From the NCBI RefSeq assembly GCF_019392335.1, contig NZ_JAHXRQ010000001.1, forward strand, positions 310,001 through 374,000: 64,000 nucleotides of DNA, written 5' to 3'. The translations under genes were made by a program, and so were the position numbers. Shown piece after piece: positions 45,112 to 54,254 of the stretch. The notes under the pieces are model-generated. The model did not search any database, was not told the origin of the DNA, and saw nothing but the letters and a program-made list of their open reading frames with translations. The stretch comes from Mameliella sp. CS4 (lineage in GTDB: Bacteria; Pseudomonadota; Alphaproteobacteria; Rhodobacterales; Rhodobacteraceae). How positions within the stretch are numbered: position 1 is the first letter of the stretch; each line of letters opens with the position of its first letter.

Positions 45112-45858
45112 TCACAGGAGCGAGGACAGGCCGGTCCAGATCAGCCGGATCGAGATCAGGATCAGCACCACGTCCAGCACCCGGCGAAATCCGTGATCGC
45201 TGAGCCGGTCAAGGATCAGGCGCCCGCCCAGCGTGCCCAGGAACCCGGCCAGGATCATCGCCGCGAGGAACCCCAGCCAGGGACCGAAGGCAAACCCCAG
45301 CAGGCCAAAGGCCAGCACCTTGGCCAGGTGTTGCGCCGTCATGAAGGCCGCGTGGCTGGCGACATGCGCCTGTCGGGGCAGGTTCAGGGACTTGGTGAAA
45401 TTGGCGACAAAAACCCCGGTGGCGCCAAAGAACATGGTCAGGAAACTGGAAATCAGCCCGGTCACGACCGGCAGGCGCGACAACCATGCGGGCGGGCGGC
45501 TGAGCACCGACCAGATCACGAAACCGCCGACCCCAATCAGAATCGCCCCCGGCGGCAGGTTGACCACCAGCGCCCCGCCCAGCGCCACCCCGATCACCGT
45601 GCCGATCAGGAAGGTCAGCACCGGCGGCCAATGCACGTGGCGAAACAGCACCGCCAAACGCAGCGCGTTCGATCCCACCTGGATCACCCCGTGCACCGGG
45701 ATCAGCGCCGCCGGAGGCATGACGCTTGCCATGACCGCCAACAGCAGGGCGCCCCCGCCGATGCCCAGCGCGACGGTGATGAAGGAGGACACGAAACTGA
45801 CCGCGACAAGCACCCAAAACGTCCCCGGTTCAAGCCCGGCGTAAAGAAGCTCTGTCAC
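45112..45858 (-). CDS. TauE/SafE-family membrane exporter
   Basis: A 248-residue polytopic protein with about 7-8 transmembrane helices. VALGIGGGALLLAVMASVMPP is the first TauE repeat and FFGATGVFVANFTKSL the second. Relatives export sulfite, sulfoacetate or other small anions. GTG 45858 overlaps the preceding stop (GTGA), so it is coupled to the 2-hydroxyacid dehydrogenase and is the last gene of the carboxylate operon. A role in exporting a waste anion of that pathway is inference. Confidence 0.88.
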   Translation of the reverse strand: MTELLYAGLEPGTFWVLVAVSFVSSFITVALGIGGGALLLAVMASVMPPAALIPVHGVIQVGSNALRLAVLFRHVHWPPVLTFLIGTVIGVALGGALVVNLPPGAILIGVGGFVIWSVLSRPPAWLSRLPVVTGLISSFLTMFFGATGVFVANFTKSLNLPRQAHVASHAAFMTAQHLAKVLAFGLLGFAFGPWLGFLAAMILAGFLGTLGGRLILDRLSDHGFRRVLDVVLILISIRLIWTGLSSLL

Positions 45859-46832
45859 TCCGCGCCCCGGGCGTCGGGGTTGATCATGTGGATCGGCGCG
45901 CCCTCGGCATAGGCGTTGATCTGGTCGTAGATATCCGCGAACTGCATATCCAGCTCATCCTCGGTGACGTAGCCGATATGCGGGGTCGCGATGACCGAGG
46001 GATGATTGACCAGCGGATCATTGGCATCGGTCAGCGGTTCCGTGTCGAAAACGTCCAGCCCCAGACGCCCGGGGCGCCCCACCTCCAGCGCCTTTTCCAG
46101 CGCGCCCGGCGCGACAAGGCCCGACCGCGAGGTGTTGATGAAACTGGCCGAGGGTTTCATGGCCAGCAGATCCTCGGCGGTGATGATCCCGCGCGTAGCG
46201 GGTTTCAGGCGCACATGCAGGCTGACAAAGTCGCTGTCAGCGAAGAAACTGGCGCGGTCGGGGGCCAGCTCTGCGCCATCGGCCCGGACCCGGGCACGCC
46301 CCTCGTCCGATCCCCACCACCAGACCTTCATCCCGAAGGCCTGTGCATAGACGGCGACCTGTTTGGCGATCCGCCCATAGCCATAAAGGCCCAGCCGCCG
46401 CCCGGCGAGCGTCTGGCCCACCCCCATCTGCCACTGGCCCGCGCGCAGGCTGGCCATCTGCTGCGGGATCTGCCGGGCCGAGGCCAGCATCAGTGCGAAT
46501 GTCAGTTCCGACGCCGCGATCGAGGGCGTGTCGGAATGCATGTTGGAGCAGAGCAGCACGCCGTTTTCGGTACAGGCCGGGACATCCACATGGGGATAGA
46601 CGCTGCGCTGCGAGATCAGCTTCAAGCCCGGCAGCCGTTCCAGCAGGGCGGCGGTGACCGGGGTCCGCTCTCGGAACAGGACCAGCGCCTCTGCCTCTTG
46701 CAGGCGGTCGGCCAGGATGTCGATGTCTTCGGTGTGGTCGGTCCAGACCGTGACGTCATGGCCCTGCAGCCGGTCAAAGCTCGGCAGGGTGCGCAAGGTG
46801 TCGAACCAGTCGTCGAGGATATGAACCTTCAC
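45855..46832 (-). CDS. D-2-hydroxyacid dehydrogenase family protein
   Basis: A 325-residue NAD-dependent dehydrogenase. The Rossmann motif LGLYGYGRIAKQVAVY lacks the last Gly of GxGxxG. The catalytic Arg is in NTSRSGLV, the Glu in DVFDTEPL and the His in ATPHIGYV. It falls in the phosphoglycerate dehydrogenase/hydroxypyruvate reductase-like branch. It overlaps the 77-residue gene upstream (ATGA) and the TauE gene downstream (GTGA). It probably reduces or oxidises a 2-oxo/2-hydroxyacid of the pathway. Confidence 0.88.
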   Translation of the reverse strand: MKVHILDDWFDTLRTLPSFDRLQGHDVTVWTDHTEDIDILADRLQEAEALVLFRERTPVTAALLERLPGLKLISQRSVYPHVDVPACTENGVLLCSNMHSDTPSIAASELTFALMLASARQIPQQMASLRAGQWQMGVGQTLAGRRLGLYGYGRIAKQVAVYAQAFGMKVWWWGSDEGRARVRADGAELAPDRASFFADSDFVSLHVRLKPATRGIITAEDLLAMKPSASFINTSRSGLVAPGALEKALEVGRPGRLGLDVFDTEPLTDANDPLVNHPSVIATPHIGYVTEDELDMQFADIYDQINAYAEGAPIHMINPDARGAE

Positions 46833-47062
46833 CGGCTTTCCACCCTCTGGCCGGGGGCCATGACACGCGGTGTCGGCACAAAGGGGGCAGAGGCGAGCGC
46901 GGCCAGCGTGTCGGCGATGCGGCTCCTGTCGCTCAAAAGGCGGGTGAACTGGGCGTCACAGCCGGAAATCGGCGTGGGATAGGTGGCGATTTCGCGGGCA
47001 AGCTCTTGGCGCGCAGCCTCCAGCGCGGTTCGGGCACTGGCCAGGTGAGTCTCGTACGACAT
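46829..47062 (-). CDS. 77-residue protein of unknown function in the carboxylate operon
   Basis: A small, probably all-helical cytoplasmic protein: LASARTALEAARQELAREIA then PTPISGCDAQFTRLLSDRSRIADTLAAL, and an extended Pro-rich tail. It has one Cys. I do not recognise the family. A strong AGTGGAGGATCCC precedes ATG 47062, and the stop overlaps the next gene's start (ATGA), so it is a real, translationally coupled gene. It may be a small subunit or regulator of a neighbouring enzyme; that is inference. Confidence 0.72.
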   Translation of the reverse strand: MSYETHLASARTALEAARQELAREIATYPTPISGCDAQFTRLLSDRSRIADTLAALASAPFVPTPRVMAPGQRVESR

Positions 47063-47115
47063 GGGATCCTCCACTTTTGTATGCCACGGTATACCGAATT
47101 TCCCGAGCCGCCAAG

Positions 47116-48756
47116 TCATTTGATCCCGTGTGAACGCCTTATCACCGGAGACACCACCTGATCGCTCACGGGAAAGTCCAGGACCGTCGGCCGGGGATCG
47201 GCGCCAAATGCCGCGACAAGCTCGGGCAGGTCGGCAAGATCCGTGACGCGGGTGCCCGCCGCGCCAAACCCGCGTGCGATGGCGGCCAGGTCGGTCTGGC
47301 CAAAGACGGCGCCCGCATCCGACAGCCCCTCGGCCCGCAGCTTGTGGATCTCCGAGCCATAGGCGCCGTCGTTCAGGACCACGGTCAGGATCGGCAAGCG
47401 GTGGCGAACATAGGTTTCCAGCTCTTGCATATGCATCAACAGGCTGCCGTCCCCGTCGAACAGGACAACCGGCGTTCCGCGGCACGCGGCGGCGACCCCC
47501 ATCGCGAAACTGGTGCCATTTCCGATGGCGCCATATTCGCGGATCGTCAGGAACTGGTCATAGGGCCGGTTCATCTGGGCGAAGTAATAGGAACAGTGCC
47601 CCGAAGAATTGACCATCTGCCAGCCCTGCGGCAGCGCGGACTCCAGCGCCGCGACCACGTCGCGGGGATCGTGCTGGCCCGGGGCGATGTCGAATCTGGC
47701 GCTGTCGGCGGGTTCGGTCGCGATGCGCCGGGCAAGTGTCTGCCCCCTTTGGCGGGTCTGGCGAGCGGGCACGGCCTCCACCAGCGCCTCGGCCCCAAGG
47801 CGCGCATCGGCGCGCAGGTGCAGGTCGGCAGCCAAGCGCCCCTGGCTTTGGCTGACCGGGTCGATGTCCACCTGCAGCACCCGCGCCCGGGGCCAGAGCT
47901 TGCCCGCGTCGGCATTGTGCCGCGCCAGTGAACACCCAATGGCGATGATCAAGTCGGCCTCACCCAGCACCTCGCGCGCGATTTCCGGGGAAAAGCCCCC
48001 CGCCACGCCCAGGCAACAGGGATCCTCATGCAAAAGCCCGCGCGCGGGCAAGGTGGTCGCCGTGGGCGCGTCCAGATGCTGGGCCAGCGCATGGACGGAC
48101 TCACCCGCCCCGGACTCGACCGCACCCATGCCGGCCATGACGACGATCTTGCCTGCCTGTGCCACCACGGGGGCGACGCGGGACAGGTCATCGGGATTGG
48201 GCGGGATCGGGCCTGCGGCGGGGATCAGGCTGGCCGAGGGCGCGGGCAGGTCGCCGGGACCGTCCCAGGGCAATTCCTGCAGGTCAAAGGGCAGCCCCAC
48301 GACAACCGGACGCAGTTCCCGACGCGCCTGGGCAAAGGCATCGCGGATCACGACGGGCATCCGCGCGGGCCAATGCGCGGCGACATAGGCCGCACCGCAA
48401 GCCGTGACAAAGGGCGCCTGATCGATGGCCTGATTGTACCAACCCGCCTTCAAGGGCGCCTCTCCGGCAAGAACCACCAGGGGCAGATGCGCCCGCACGG
48501 CTGCGGGCAGCGCCGTCATCAACTGGGTGACACCCGGCCCGCAGGTGACGGTCGCCAGTCCGACGCCGCCGGTCTTACGGGCATGGGCCATTGCCGCGGC
48601 CACCGCGCAATGTTCGTGCCGGACATAGATGAACCCGCAGCCCTCTTCGGCCAGGCGCGTCGCCAGCGCCATGTTGGCGTCCCCCAACAAGGCAAAGCAG
48701 GTGCCGGGATCCTCTTGCGCGATGGTGCGGGCAAGGATGTCGTAGGTGTGGATCAT
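47116..48756 (-). CDS. Thiamine diphosphate-dependent enzyme (acetolactate synthase-like)
   Basis: A 546-residue ThDP enzyme of the acetolactate synthase/benzoylformate decarboxylase superfamily. The activating Glu is in [18 protein letters not shown] (about residue 48). The central domain has [20 protein letters not shown]. The cofactor-binding motif is [17 protein letters not shown] to [10 protein letters not shown]. The protein would decarboxylate or ligate a 2-oxoacid. The start overlaps the PrpF-like stop (ATGA at 48753-48756). Between its stop and the 77-residue gene is a 53-bp gap. Confidence 0.9.
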   Translation of the reverse strand: MIHTYDILARTIAQEDPGTCFALLGDANMALATRLAEEGCGFIYVRHEHCAVAAAMAHARKTGGVGLATVTCGPGVTQLMTALPAAVRAHLPLVVLAGEAPLKAGWYNQAIDQAPFVTACGAAYVAAHWPARMPVVIRDAFAQARRELRPVVVGLPFDLQELPWDGPGDLPAPSASLIPAAGPIPPNPDDLSRVAPVVAQAGKIVVMAGMGAVESGAGESVHALAQHLDAPTATTLPARGLLHEDPCCLGVAGGFSPEIAREVLGEADLIIAIGCSLARHNADAGKLWPRARVLQVDIDPVSQSQGRLAADLHLRADARLGAEALVEAVPARQTRQRGQTLARRIATEPADSARFDIAPGQHDPRDVVAALESALPQGWQMVNSSGHCSYYFAQMNRPYDQFLTIREYGAIGNGTSFAMGVAAACRGTPVVLFDGDGSLLMHMQELETYVRHRLPILTVVLNDGAYGSEIHKLRAEGLSDAGAVFGQTDLAAIARGFGAAGTRVTDLADLPELVAAFGADPRPTVLDFPVSDQVVSPVIRRSHGIK

Positions 48757-49841
48757 AGGCCGCCCCAGACCGATGCCGGCACCATGACCTCTCCGCGCGC
48801 GATCAGACGGGCGGTGCGCGTCACCCCGGCAGAGCGGAAATTGAACCCACCGTCATGGTCATAACGCACGCGGACATCCATCACGCCCATCGGGTGTTCG
48901 ATCCGCACGGTCACGGGGCTGTCCACAAAGGGCCGGGTCAGACCCTCGGCCACAGTGCCAGGTGCCAACGCGCAGGCGGCCAGACACTGCGAGCCGGTCA
49001 CCGCCAGCGTCGGGTGGCTAGTCCAGGGCATGAAATAGCGGGCGCAGAAATGCCCCTCGCCCTGCGGGGCGGCCAAAAGGCCGATCTTGGGTGTCACGGA
49101 TTTCGACACGTCGCCAAAGCCCATGCGCCGGCCTGCTTCCAGCCGGACCGCCTCCATGCGCGCGAACAGGTCCGGCATGGCGTCAAGTTCGTCCTGGGTC
49201 TCATAGCCGGTGATGCCGAAATCGGCGGCGCGGGCGATCATCATCGGCATCGCCACATCGACGAGGCTGACCTCGACGCCGTCAATCTCTTCGCGCGCCT
49301 TGCCGGTCGGGAACAGCGCGCCGGTGCGCGATCCCACCACGTCGAGAAAGTTCAGCGCCACCGGGGCGGCCGTACCCGGCACGCCGTCGATGGCGGTGTC
49401 CCCGTCATAGTTGACCACGCCACCGGGGGTCTGCACCTCTGCCTCGACCAGTGCGCCGGTGTTGACGGCCCGGATGCGCACCGGCGTCACCCCGTCCTGC
49501 GCCGGAACCATCCCCATCTCGATCGCTGCGGGGCCGACACCCACCAGGATGTTGCCGCAGGTGGGCGCATAATCCACCAGTTCCTCGTCCACCGCGACCT
49601 GGGCAAAGAAATAGTCCACGTCCGCCTTGGGATCGTCCGAGGGCGACAGCATCGCAACCTTGGTCGTCACCGCGTTGCCCCCGCCGATCCCGTCGATGTT
49701 GCGTGGATTGCCCGCGCCCACGACAGAGATCAGGACCCGGGACAACTGATCACGATCCCGGGGTAAGTCAGCCGCATTGAAATAGGGCCCGCGCGATGTG
49801 CCGCCGCGGATAAAGAGATAGGGAATGGCGGTCTGTTTCAT
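48753..49841 (-). CDS. PrpF/4-oxalomesaconate tautomerase-family isomerase
   Basis: A 362-residue isomerase of the PrpF/GalD family, with the diaminopimelate-epimerase-like double fold. Landmarks are IRGGTSRGPYFNAADLP, GIGGGNAVTTKVAM, APTCGNILVGVGPAAIEMG with the conserved Cys, and GSQCLAACALAPGT. Members move a double bond in unsaturated tricarboxylates such as aconitate, methylaconitate or oxalomesaconate. In this operon it sits between the dehydrogenase and ThDP enzyme genes, overlapping both by four bases. Confidence 0.9.
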   Translation of the reverse strand: MKQTAIPYLFIRGGTSRGPYFNAADLPRDRDQLSRVLISVVGAGNPRNIDGIGGGNAVTTKVAMLSPSDDPKADVDYFFAQVAVDEELVDYAPTCGNILVGVGPAAIEMGMVPAQDGVTPVRIRAVNTGALVEAEVQTPGGVVNYDGDTAIDGVPGTAAPVALNFLDVVGSRTGALFPTGKAREEIDGVEVSLVDVAMPMMIARAADFGITGYETQDELDAMPDLFARMEAVRLEAGRRMGFGDVSKSVTPKIGLLAAPQGEGHFCARYFMPWTSHPTLAVTGSQCLAACALAPGTVAEGLTRPFVDSPVTVRIEHPMGVMDVRVRYDHDGGFNFRSAGVTRTARLIARGEVMVPASVWGGL

Positions 49842-50896
49842 GTCTCGGCGTCCTCGATCAGGCGAGTCAGGGTTTCGGTAAAGGCGGCGGTGCCCAGCGC
49901 GCCGCCCAGGTCGGCGGTGCGCGTCCCCGGCGCGGCCAGCGCGGTGTCCAGGGCGTTGCGGATCAGACCCGCCGCGCCGGGCTGGCCAAGGCGATCCAGC
50001 AGCATGGCGGCCGATCCGATCAGCGCGCCGGGATTGGCGCGATCCTGTCCTGCGATGTCTGGCGCCGATCCGTGCTGTGCCTGCGCCACCGCATGCGTGG
50101 CGCCGTGGTTGAGCGAGGCGCCCAGCCCCAGACCGCCCGCCAGTTCGGCGGCAAGATCGCTGAGGATATCACCGTACATGTTCGTCGCCAGCACCACGTC
50201 GAACCGCGCCGGGTCGCGCACAAAATGCGCGGCGGCGGCGTCGATCAGGATCTCCTCGACCTCGATCTCGGGATGATCGGCGGCAACGGCACGGGCCTCT
50301 TCCAGGAACAGCCCGTCCGAAACCCGCAGCACGTTGGCCTTATGGATGACGGCAACACGGCCTCCGCGCCGGGTGGCAAGCTCAAAGGCGGACCGCGCAA
50401 TCTGGCGCGAATTCTCTCTGGTGATGCGCCGGATCGCCAGCGCCACATCCGGGGTCGGCATGAACTCTCCCGGGCCCATGTGCATGTTGCGATCGGCGTA
50501 GAACCCTTCGAGGTTCTCGCGCACAACCACCATGTCGACCTCGGCCGCCACCGGACGCGGCACCGCCGGGTGAGACCGCGCGGGCCGGATGTTGGCATAA
50601 AGCTCCAGCGCCCGGCGCAGCACACCAGAGGGGTTGCGCCCGCCCTCGGCCACCGGCGGATAGGCATTGTGCGACACCGGGCCAAGGAGGACGCCATCGG
50701 CGGCACGGGACCGGTCGATCACGGCCTCGGGGATGGTCGTCCCCTCATGGGCCAGTGCGGCAAAGCCGATCTCTGCCTCCGGCAGGTCCACCGGGACCCC
50801 CGCCCGGGCGCAGGCCGCCCGGACGACAGCCTGCGTCGATGCCACGATCTCGGGGCCGATGCCGTCACCCGGAAGACACAGCAGGGTCAACGTCAT
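49838..50896 (-). CDS. Isocitrate/isopropylmalate dehydrogenase-family enzyme
   Basis: A 352-residue NAD(P)-dependent oxidative decarboxylase-type enzyme. The start MTLTLLCLPGDGIGPEIVAST is the family N-terminus. DMVVVRENLEGFYADR (substrate site), NVLRVSDGLFLEEAR and ATNMYGDILSDLAAEL (metal-binding Asp) are visible, as is HGSAPDIAGQDRANPGALI. The substrate could be isopropylmalate-, tartrate- or homoisocitrate-like. ATG 50896 overlaps the permease stop (ATGA), whereas the longer GTG 50908 start does not fit the operon's pattern. It is a clue that the imported acid is a 2-hydroxy polycarboxylate. Confidence 0.9.
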   Translation of the reverse strand: MTLTLLCLPGDGIGPEIVASTQAVVRAACARAGVPVDLPEAEIGFAALAHEGTTIPEAVIDRSRAADGVLLGPVSHNAYPPVAEGGRNPSGVLRRALELYANIRPARSHPAVPRPVAAEVDMVVVRENLEGFYADRNMHMGPGEFMPTPDVALAIRRITRENSRQIARSAFELATRRGGRVAVIHKANVLRVSDGLFLEEARAVAADHPEIEVEEILIDAAAAHFVRDPARFDVVLATNMYGDILSDLAAELAGGLGLGASLNHGATHAVAQAQHGSAPDIAGQDRANPGALIGSAAMLLDRLGQPGAAGLIRNALDTALAAPGTRTADLGGALGTAAFTETLTRLIEDAET

Positions 50897-52950
50897 GTCA
50901 GTGGCCACGGCAGATTGACGTAGTTCTGCAGCAGGCCCGGCGGGAAGTCACGGTTCAACATGCCCGCGAGGAAGCAGATGAAGGCGATGCCCGCCGCCGT
51001 CAGACCCAGGCTCCAGACCCAGTTCAGCCCGGCGCGCAGCCGGAAGAAGGCGACCATGAACAGCGCCAGCGCCAACACGAAGCCCAGAACCGAGGTCAGC
51101 AGCAGCAGCGCCCCGAACCAGGCCAGCGTCCCCCAGAGCGAGTGCGGTGCCTCCGCATCCTCGCCCGAGGCCTCGCGGTCGGCAAAGATCTCATCGCCTT
51201 CGCCGGCCATCATCATCCGCACCAGCAGCGCGACCAGCGCCAGCAGGCCGACGCTTGCCACCGCCAGCGGAAAGATCTTGTCCGAAATCATGTTGATGGA
51301 AAAGGCGTTGACCCAGGCGGTCGCGACATAGGCCAGAATCGCCAGCAGGAAGATCAGCGGCGCGCGCTTGGCACCGGTGGCGACGTCGCCCTCGGACCGG
51401 ATCTGCTTGGACTGGCGGATGCCGAAGTAGATAGAGACCACGGTCAGCAGCACGATCACGATCACGATGGGCGTGGCGACATAGCCCAGCCCCTCGGCCC
51501 AGCCCTGCTTGAACTTGAACCCGGCGATCTGGTTGGCATTGGCCGAGAAGTTCTCGGCCTGCGTCGAGAGGACAAAGCCGATCAGAAAGGCCGGGCGCGA
51601 CCAGTCGAACCGGCGCAGGAAGATCCCCAGCAGGCCGACAGCAAAGAGCGCCACCAGATCCCCCAGCGACTGCCGCGACTGGAAGGCCGCAAAGGCGATC
51701 ATCATGAAGAGGAACGGCGCCAGCAGGGTAAAGCGGATCGTGGTCAGCCGCGCGATGGGGCCCGACAGGCCGATGCACAGGCCCGCGCCCAGCACGTTGG
51801 CCAGCGCCAGCGACCAGACCACCGTATAGGTGATGTCGAGGTTGTTCTGCACCAGCTGCGGCCCGGCCTCGTAGCCGAGCAGCGCAAGCCCGCCGATGAA
51901 GACGGCCATCGAGCCGGAGCCGGGGATGCCGAAGATCAGGGTGGGGACGAGGCCGCCGCCCTCCTTGGCGTTGTTCGAGCTTTCCGGCCCGATCACGCCG
52001 CGAATATCACCCGACCCGAACTTCGACCGGTCCTTGGCGGTCTGCACCGTGTGGCCATAGGCGATCCAGTCGACGACCGACCCGCCGAGGCCGGGAATGA
52101 CCCCGACGATCACCCCGATCGCGGAACAGCGCACCGACAACCAGATATTGGCCCACCAGTCACGCAGGCCCTGCGCCCAACCGGCCCCAAGCTGCGCGCC
52201 GCGTGCAATGGCCTGGTTCTGCCGCAGCAGGCTGATGATCTCGGGGATGGCAAAGATGCCAAGGCCCACGATCACCAGCTTGATGCCGTCGGCGAGGTAT
52301 TGATAGCTCTCGAAGGTGGTCGAACCGGTGGCCGCGAACATCCAGGACTCGGGCACCATCCGCAGCGACCCGCCGTGCCCCGCCTCGCCAATGGTGCCGA
52401 CCAGCAGACCAAGGCAGGCCGCCGCGACCCCTTTGAGCGCGATGCGCCCGGCCAGGATCGCCACCATCGCCAGACCCAGCAGCGTGACCGCCAGCATCTC
52501 GGGCAGCGCAAAGGCCAGAACCAGTGGCCGGGCGATCAGGATGAAGAAGGTCAGGATCGTCGCGCCCAGCAATCCACCGAAAAGCGACGAGATGAAGGCC
52601 GCGGCCAGCGCACGCGCGGCCTCGCCCTTGCGGGCCAGCGGGAAGCCGTCCAGCACCGTCGCCTGACTGGCCGAGGAACCGGGTATCCCCATCAGGACAG
52701 AGGCAAAGGTATCAGAGGTTGGCACAACCGCGACCAACCCAACCATCAGTGCCAAGCCCGAGACCGGGTCCATGCCAAAAATGAAAGGCAGCACAAGGCT
52801 GAGGCCCGCGATCCCGCCAAGGCCGGGAAAGACCCCGACGGACAATCCCAGAAGGACACCAAACGTGAGGTAGAGCAACTGTTCCGGCTGTAGGATGAGC
52901 GCAAAGGCCTCCTGCAGCGCCGGAAGCGCCGTAGCAATAAGGTCCATCAT
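50893..52950 (-). CDS. Tripartite tricarboxylate transporter permease, TctA-TctB fusion
   Basis: A 685-residue membrane protein. Residues 1 to about 500 are TctA: GVFPGLGGIAGLSLVLPFIF, TSDTFASVLMGIPGSSASQATVLDGFPLA, GVIPGLGGSVVDWIAYGH and IFGIPGSGSMAVFIGGL. After a charged linker (SEGDVATGAKRAP), about 540-685 form four helices typical of the small TctB subunit. TctA and TctB are usually separate genes, so this is a fusion. It lies 98 bp downstream of the receptor gene with a hairpin between, and overlaps the dehydrogenase gene. Confidence 0.92.
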   Translation of the reverse strand: MMDLIATALPALQEAFALILQPEQLLYLTFGVLLGLSVGVFPGLGGIAGLSLVLPFIFGMDPVSGLALMVGLVAVVPTSDTFASVLMGIPGSSASQATVLDGFPLARKGEAARALAAAFISSLFGGLLGATILTFFILIARPLVLAFALPEMLAVTLLGLAMVAILAGRIALKGVAAACLGLLVGTIGEAGHGGSLRMVPESWMFAATGSTTFESYQYLADGIKLVIVGLGIFAIPEIISLLRQNQAIARGAQLGAGWAQGLRDWWANIWLSVRCSAIGVIVGVIPGLGGSVVDWIAYGHTVQTAKDRSKFGSGDIRGVIGPESSNNAKEGGGLVPTLIFGIPGSGSMAVFIGGLALLGYEAGPQLVQNNLDITYTVVWSLALANVLGAGLCIGLSGPIARLTTIRFTLLAPFLFMMIAFAAFQSRQSLGDLVALFAVGLLGIFLRRFDWSRPAFLIGFVLSTQAENFSANANQIAGFKFKQGWAEGLGYVATPIVIVIVLLTVVSIYFGIRQSKQIRSEGDVATGAKRAPLIFLLAILAYVATAWVNAFSINMISDKIFPLAVASVGLLALVALLVRMMMAGEGDEIFADREASGEDAEAPHSLWGTLAWFGALLLLTSVLGFVLALALFMVAFFRLRAGLNWVWSLGLTAAGIAFICFLAGMLNRDFPPGLLQNYVNLPWPLT

Positions 52951-53009
52951 GTTCTCCGTGAGGTCGTGACGCGCCGCCTCTCAGTGAGGCGCGGGTCGGC
53001 AGATCAGAA

Positions 53010-53043
53010 AGGCGGCGGCCACGCTTCGGGTAGCCGCCGCCAA
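53010..53043 (-). terminator. Attenuating hairpin between receptor and permease genes
   Basis: GGCGGCGGC (53011-53019) pairs with GCCGCCGCC (53033-53041). On the minus strand the stem is followed by TTTC. It lies just after the TctC stop and could limit read-through so that receptor exceeds permease. Confidence 0.7.
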
Positions 53044-53048
53044 TTGGG

Positions 53049-54134
53049 TTATTTCAGCGTGACGCCATAGTCTTCTTGCAGCCAGTCGACGACAAATGCC
53101 TTGGCCTCTGCCGGCACCCGTGTGCCCAGCTTGAGCGTGTTCTTGGCGCCCTTGCCGGTCATCTGCGGGTAGACGCCCAGGCGTGCCTCGGAGATCTCGG
53201 CGAAATCGTCACGCGCCAGCACCTTGTTCAGCGCTTCGGTATAGGCATCCACGGCCCAGTCCGGCGATCCCTTGGGCAGGAAGATCATCTTCTGTGCCGG
53301 GAAACCCGCGATCATGAAGGCCTTCCAGGCGTCCCAGGCCTCGCCCGAGGTTTTACAGCCCTCGGTTGCCTCGCAGACTTCCTTGAAGGTCGGGATGTCG
53401 GGGAAGGTCGGGTCGCGCACGATGTCGCCGTTGTCGTCCAGCGCACCCCAGGTCATCCACGGCACAGCGCTGCCGTTTTCCACCAGCGGCGTGACGTTGG
53501 CCAGGTAGGCAGAAGAGGTCTGGTAGTCGACGTTGGCTTCGCCGCGCTCGAACATCAGGCGGCCGTCGCCGCGGCCCTTGATGCCAAAGACCGGCTCGAC
53601 GTTCATGCCCAGCATCTTCCATGCCAGCAGCGGCACCAGGTCAAGACGCGTGGCGCCCTGGCTGCCCCAGATGAAATCCTCGCCCGCCAGGCCGGAGGCA
53701 TCCAGCCCATCCAGTTTCTCGGCCATCGCGGGGGGCAGGTAGGCGACACCGCCGGTGCCGGAGGCCAGAACGACGTTCCAGTCGCTGTATTCATACCGCA
53801 CGCGCGGATCGCCCAGCAGGTAGGGGAACTGGGTCGACCCCGAGGTGCCGAAGATCACGGTGCCTTCGGTGTCTTCCCAGGTCTGGGCCTGGAACCAGTT
53901 GGCGCCCTTGGTGGACCCCGCGCCCGGCATGTATTTCACCACGACGGTCGGATTGCCCGGCAGCGCCTCGGAGATCAGCGGGGCGTAGAAGTTGGCCCAT
54001 TTGGCCGAACCACCGGATTCCGAGAACGGGATCACGTAATCCACGGTCTTGCCCGACAGGTCGAGATCCTGTGCGGCGCCCAGGGTTGCAGTCACGGCAA
54101 AGCCGGCCGCGACGATGGCGGTCTTGATCGTCAT
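53049..54134 (-). CDS. Tripartite tricarboxylate transporter receptor (TctC family)
   Basis: A 361-residue periplasmic solute receptor. The signal peptide is MTIKTAIVAAGFAVTATLGA. Family blocks are VDYVIPFSESGGSAKWANFYAPL, VVVKYMPGAGSTKGANWF and FIWGSQGATRLDLVPLLAWKMLG. It is somewhat longer than typical Bug/TctC proteins (~320). GGGAGGAT precedes ATG 54134. It is the first gene of the leftward operon and diverges from the TctD/TctE pair, whose product should respond to the imported acid. Confidence 0.9.
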   Translation of the reverse strand: MTIKTAIVAAGFAVTATLGAAQDLDLSGKTVDYVIPFSESGGSAKWANFYAPLISEALPGNPTVVVKYMPGAGSTKGANWFQAQTWEDTEGTVIFGTSGSTQFPYLLGDPRVRYEYSDWNVVLASGTGGVAYLPPAMAEKLDGLDASGLAGEDFIWGSQGATRLDLVPLLAWKMLGMNVEPVFGIKGRGDGRLMFERGEANVDYQTSSAYLANVTPLVENGSAVPWMTWGALDDNGDIVRDPTFPDIPTFKEVCEATEGCKTSGEAWDAWKAFMIAGFPAQKMIFLPKGSPDWAVDAYTEALNKVLARDDFAEISEARLGVYPQMTGKGAKNTLKLGTRVPAEAKAFVVDWLQEDYGVTLK

Positions 54135-54254
54135 ATTGGTATCCTCCCATGTCGGCGCCCTTGGCCGGGCGCCCTTTCCATCCAGCGATGATTCGTCGCT
54201 TGATGATGAATATTTATGCTGCGAAGCTTGCGTGAAGCTGACGGACCGGGAAAA

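Noticed and set aside
50755-52893. A 712-codon open frame antisense to the TctA-TctB gene
   Set aside because: The opposite strand encodes a clear TctA/TctB protein; this frame is Gln/Arg/Asp-rich shadow sequence typical of high GC DNA and has no family features.
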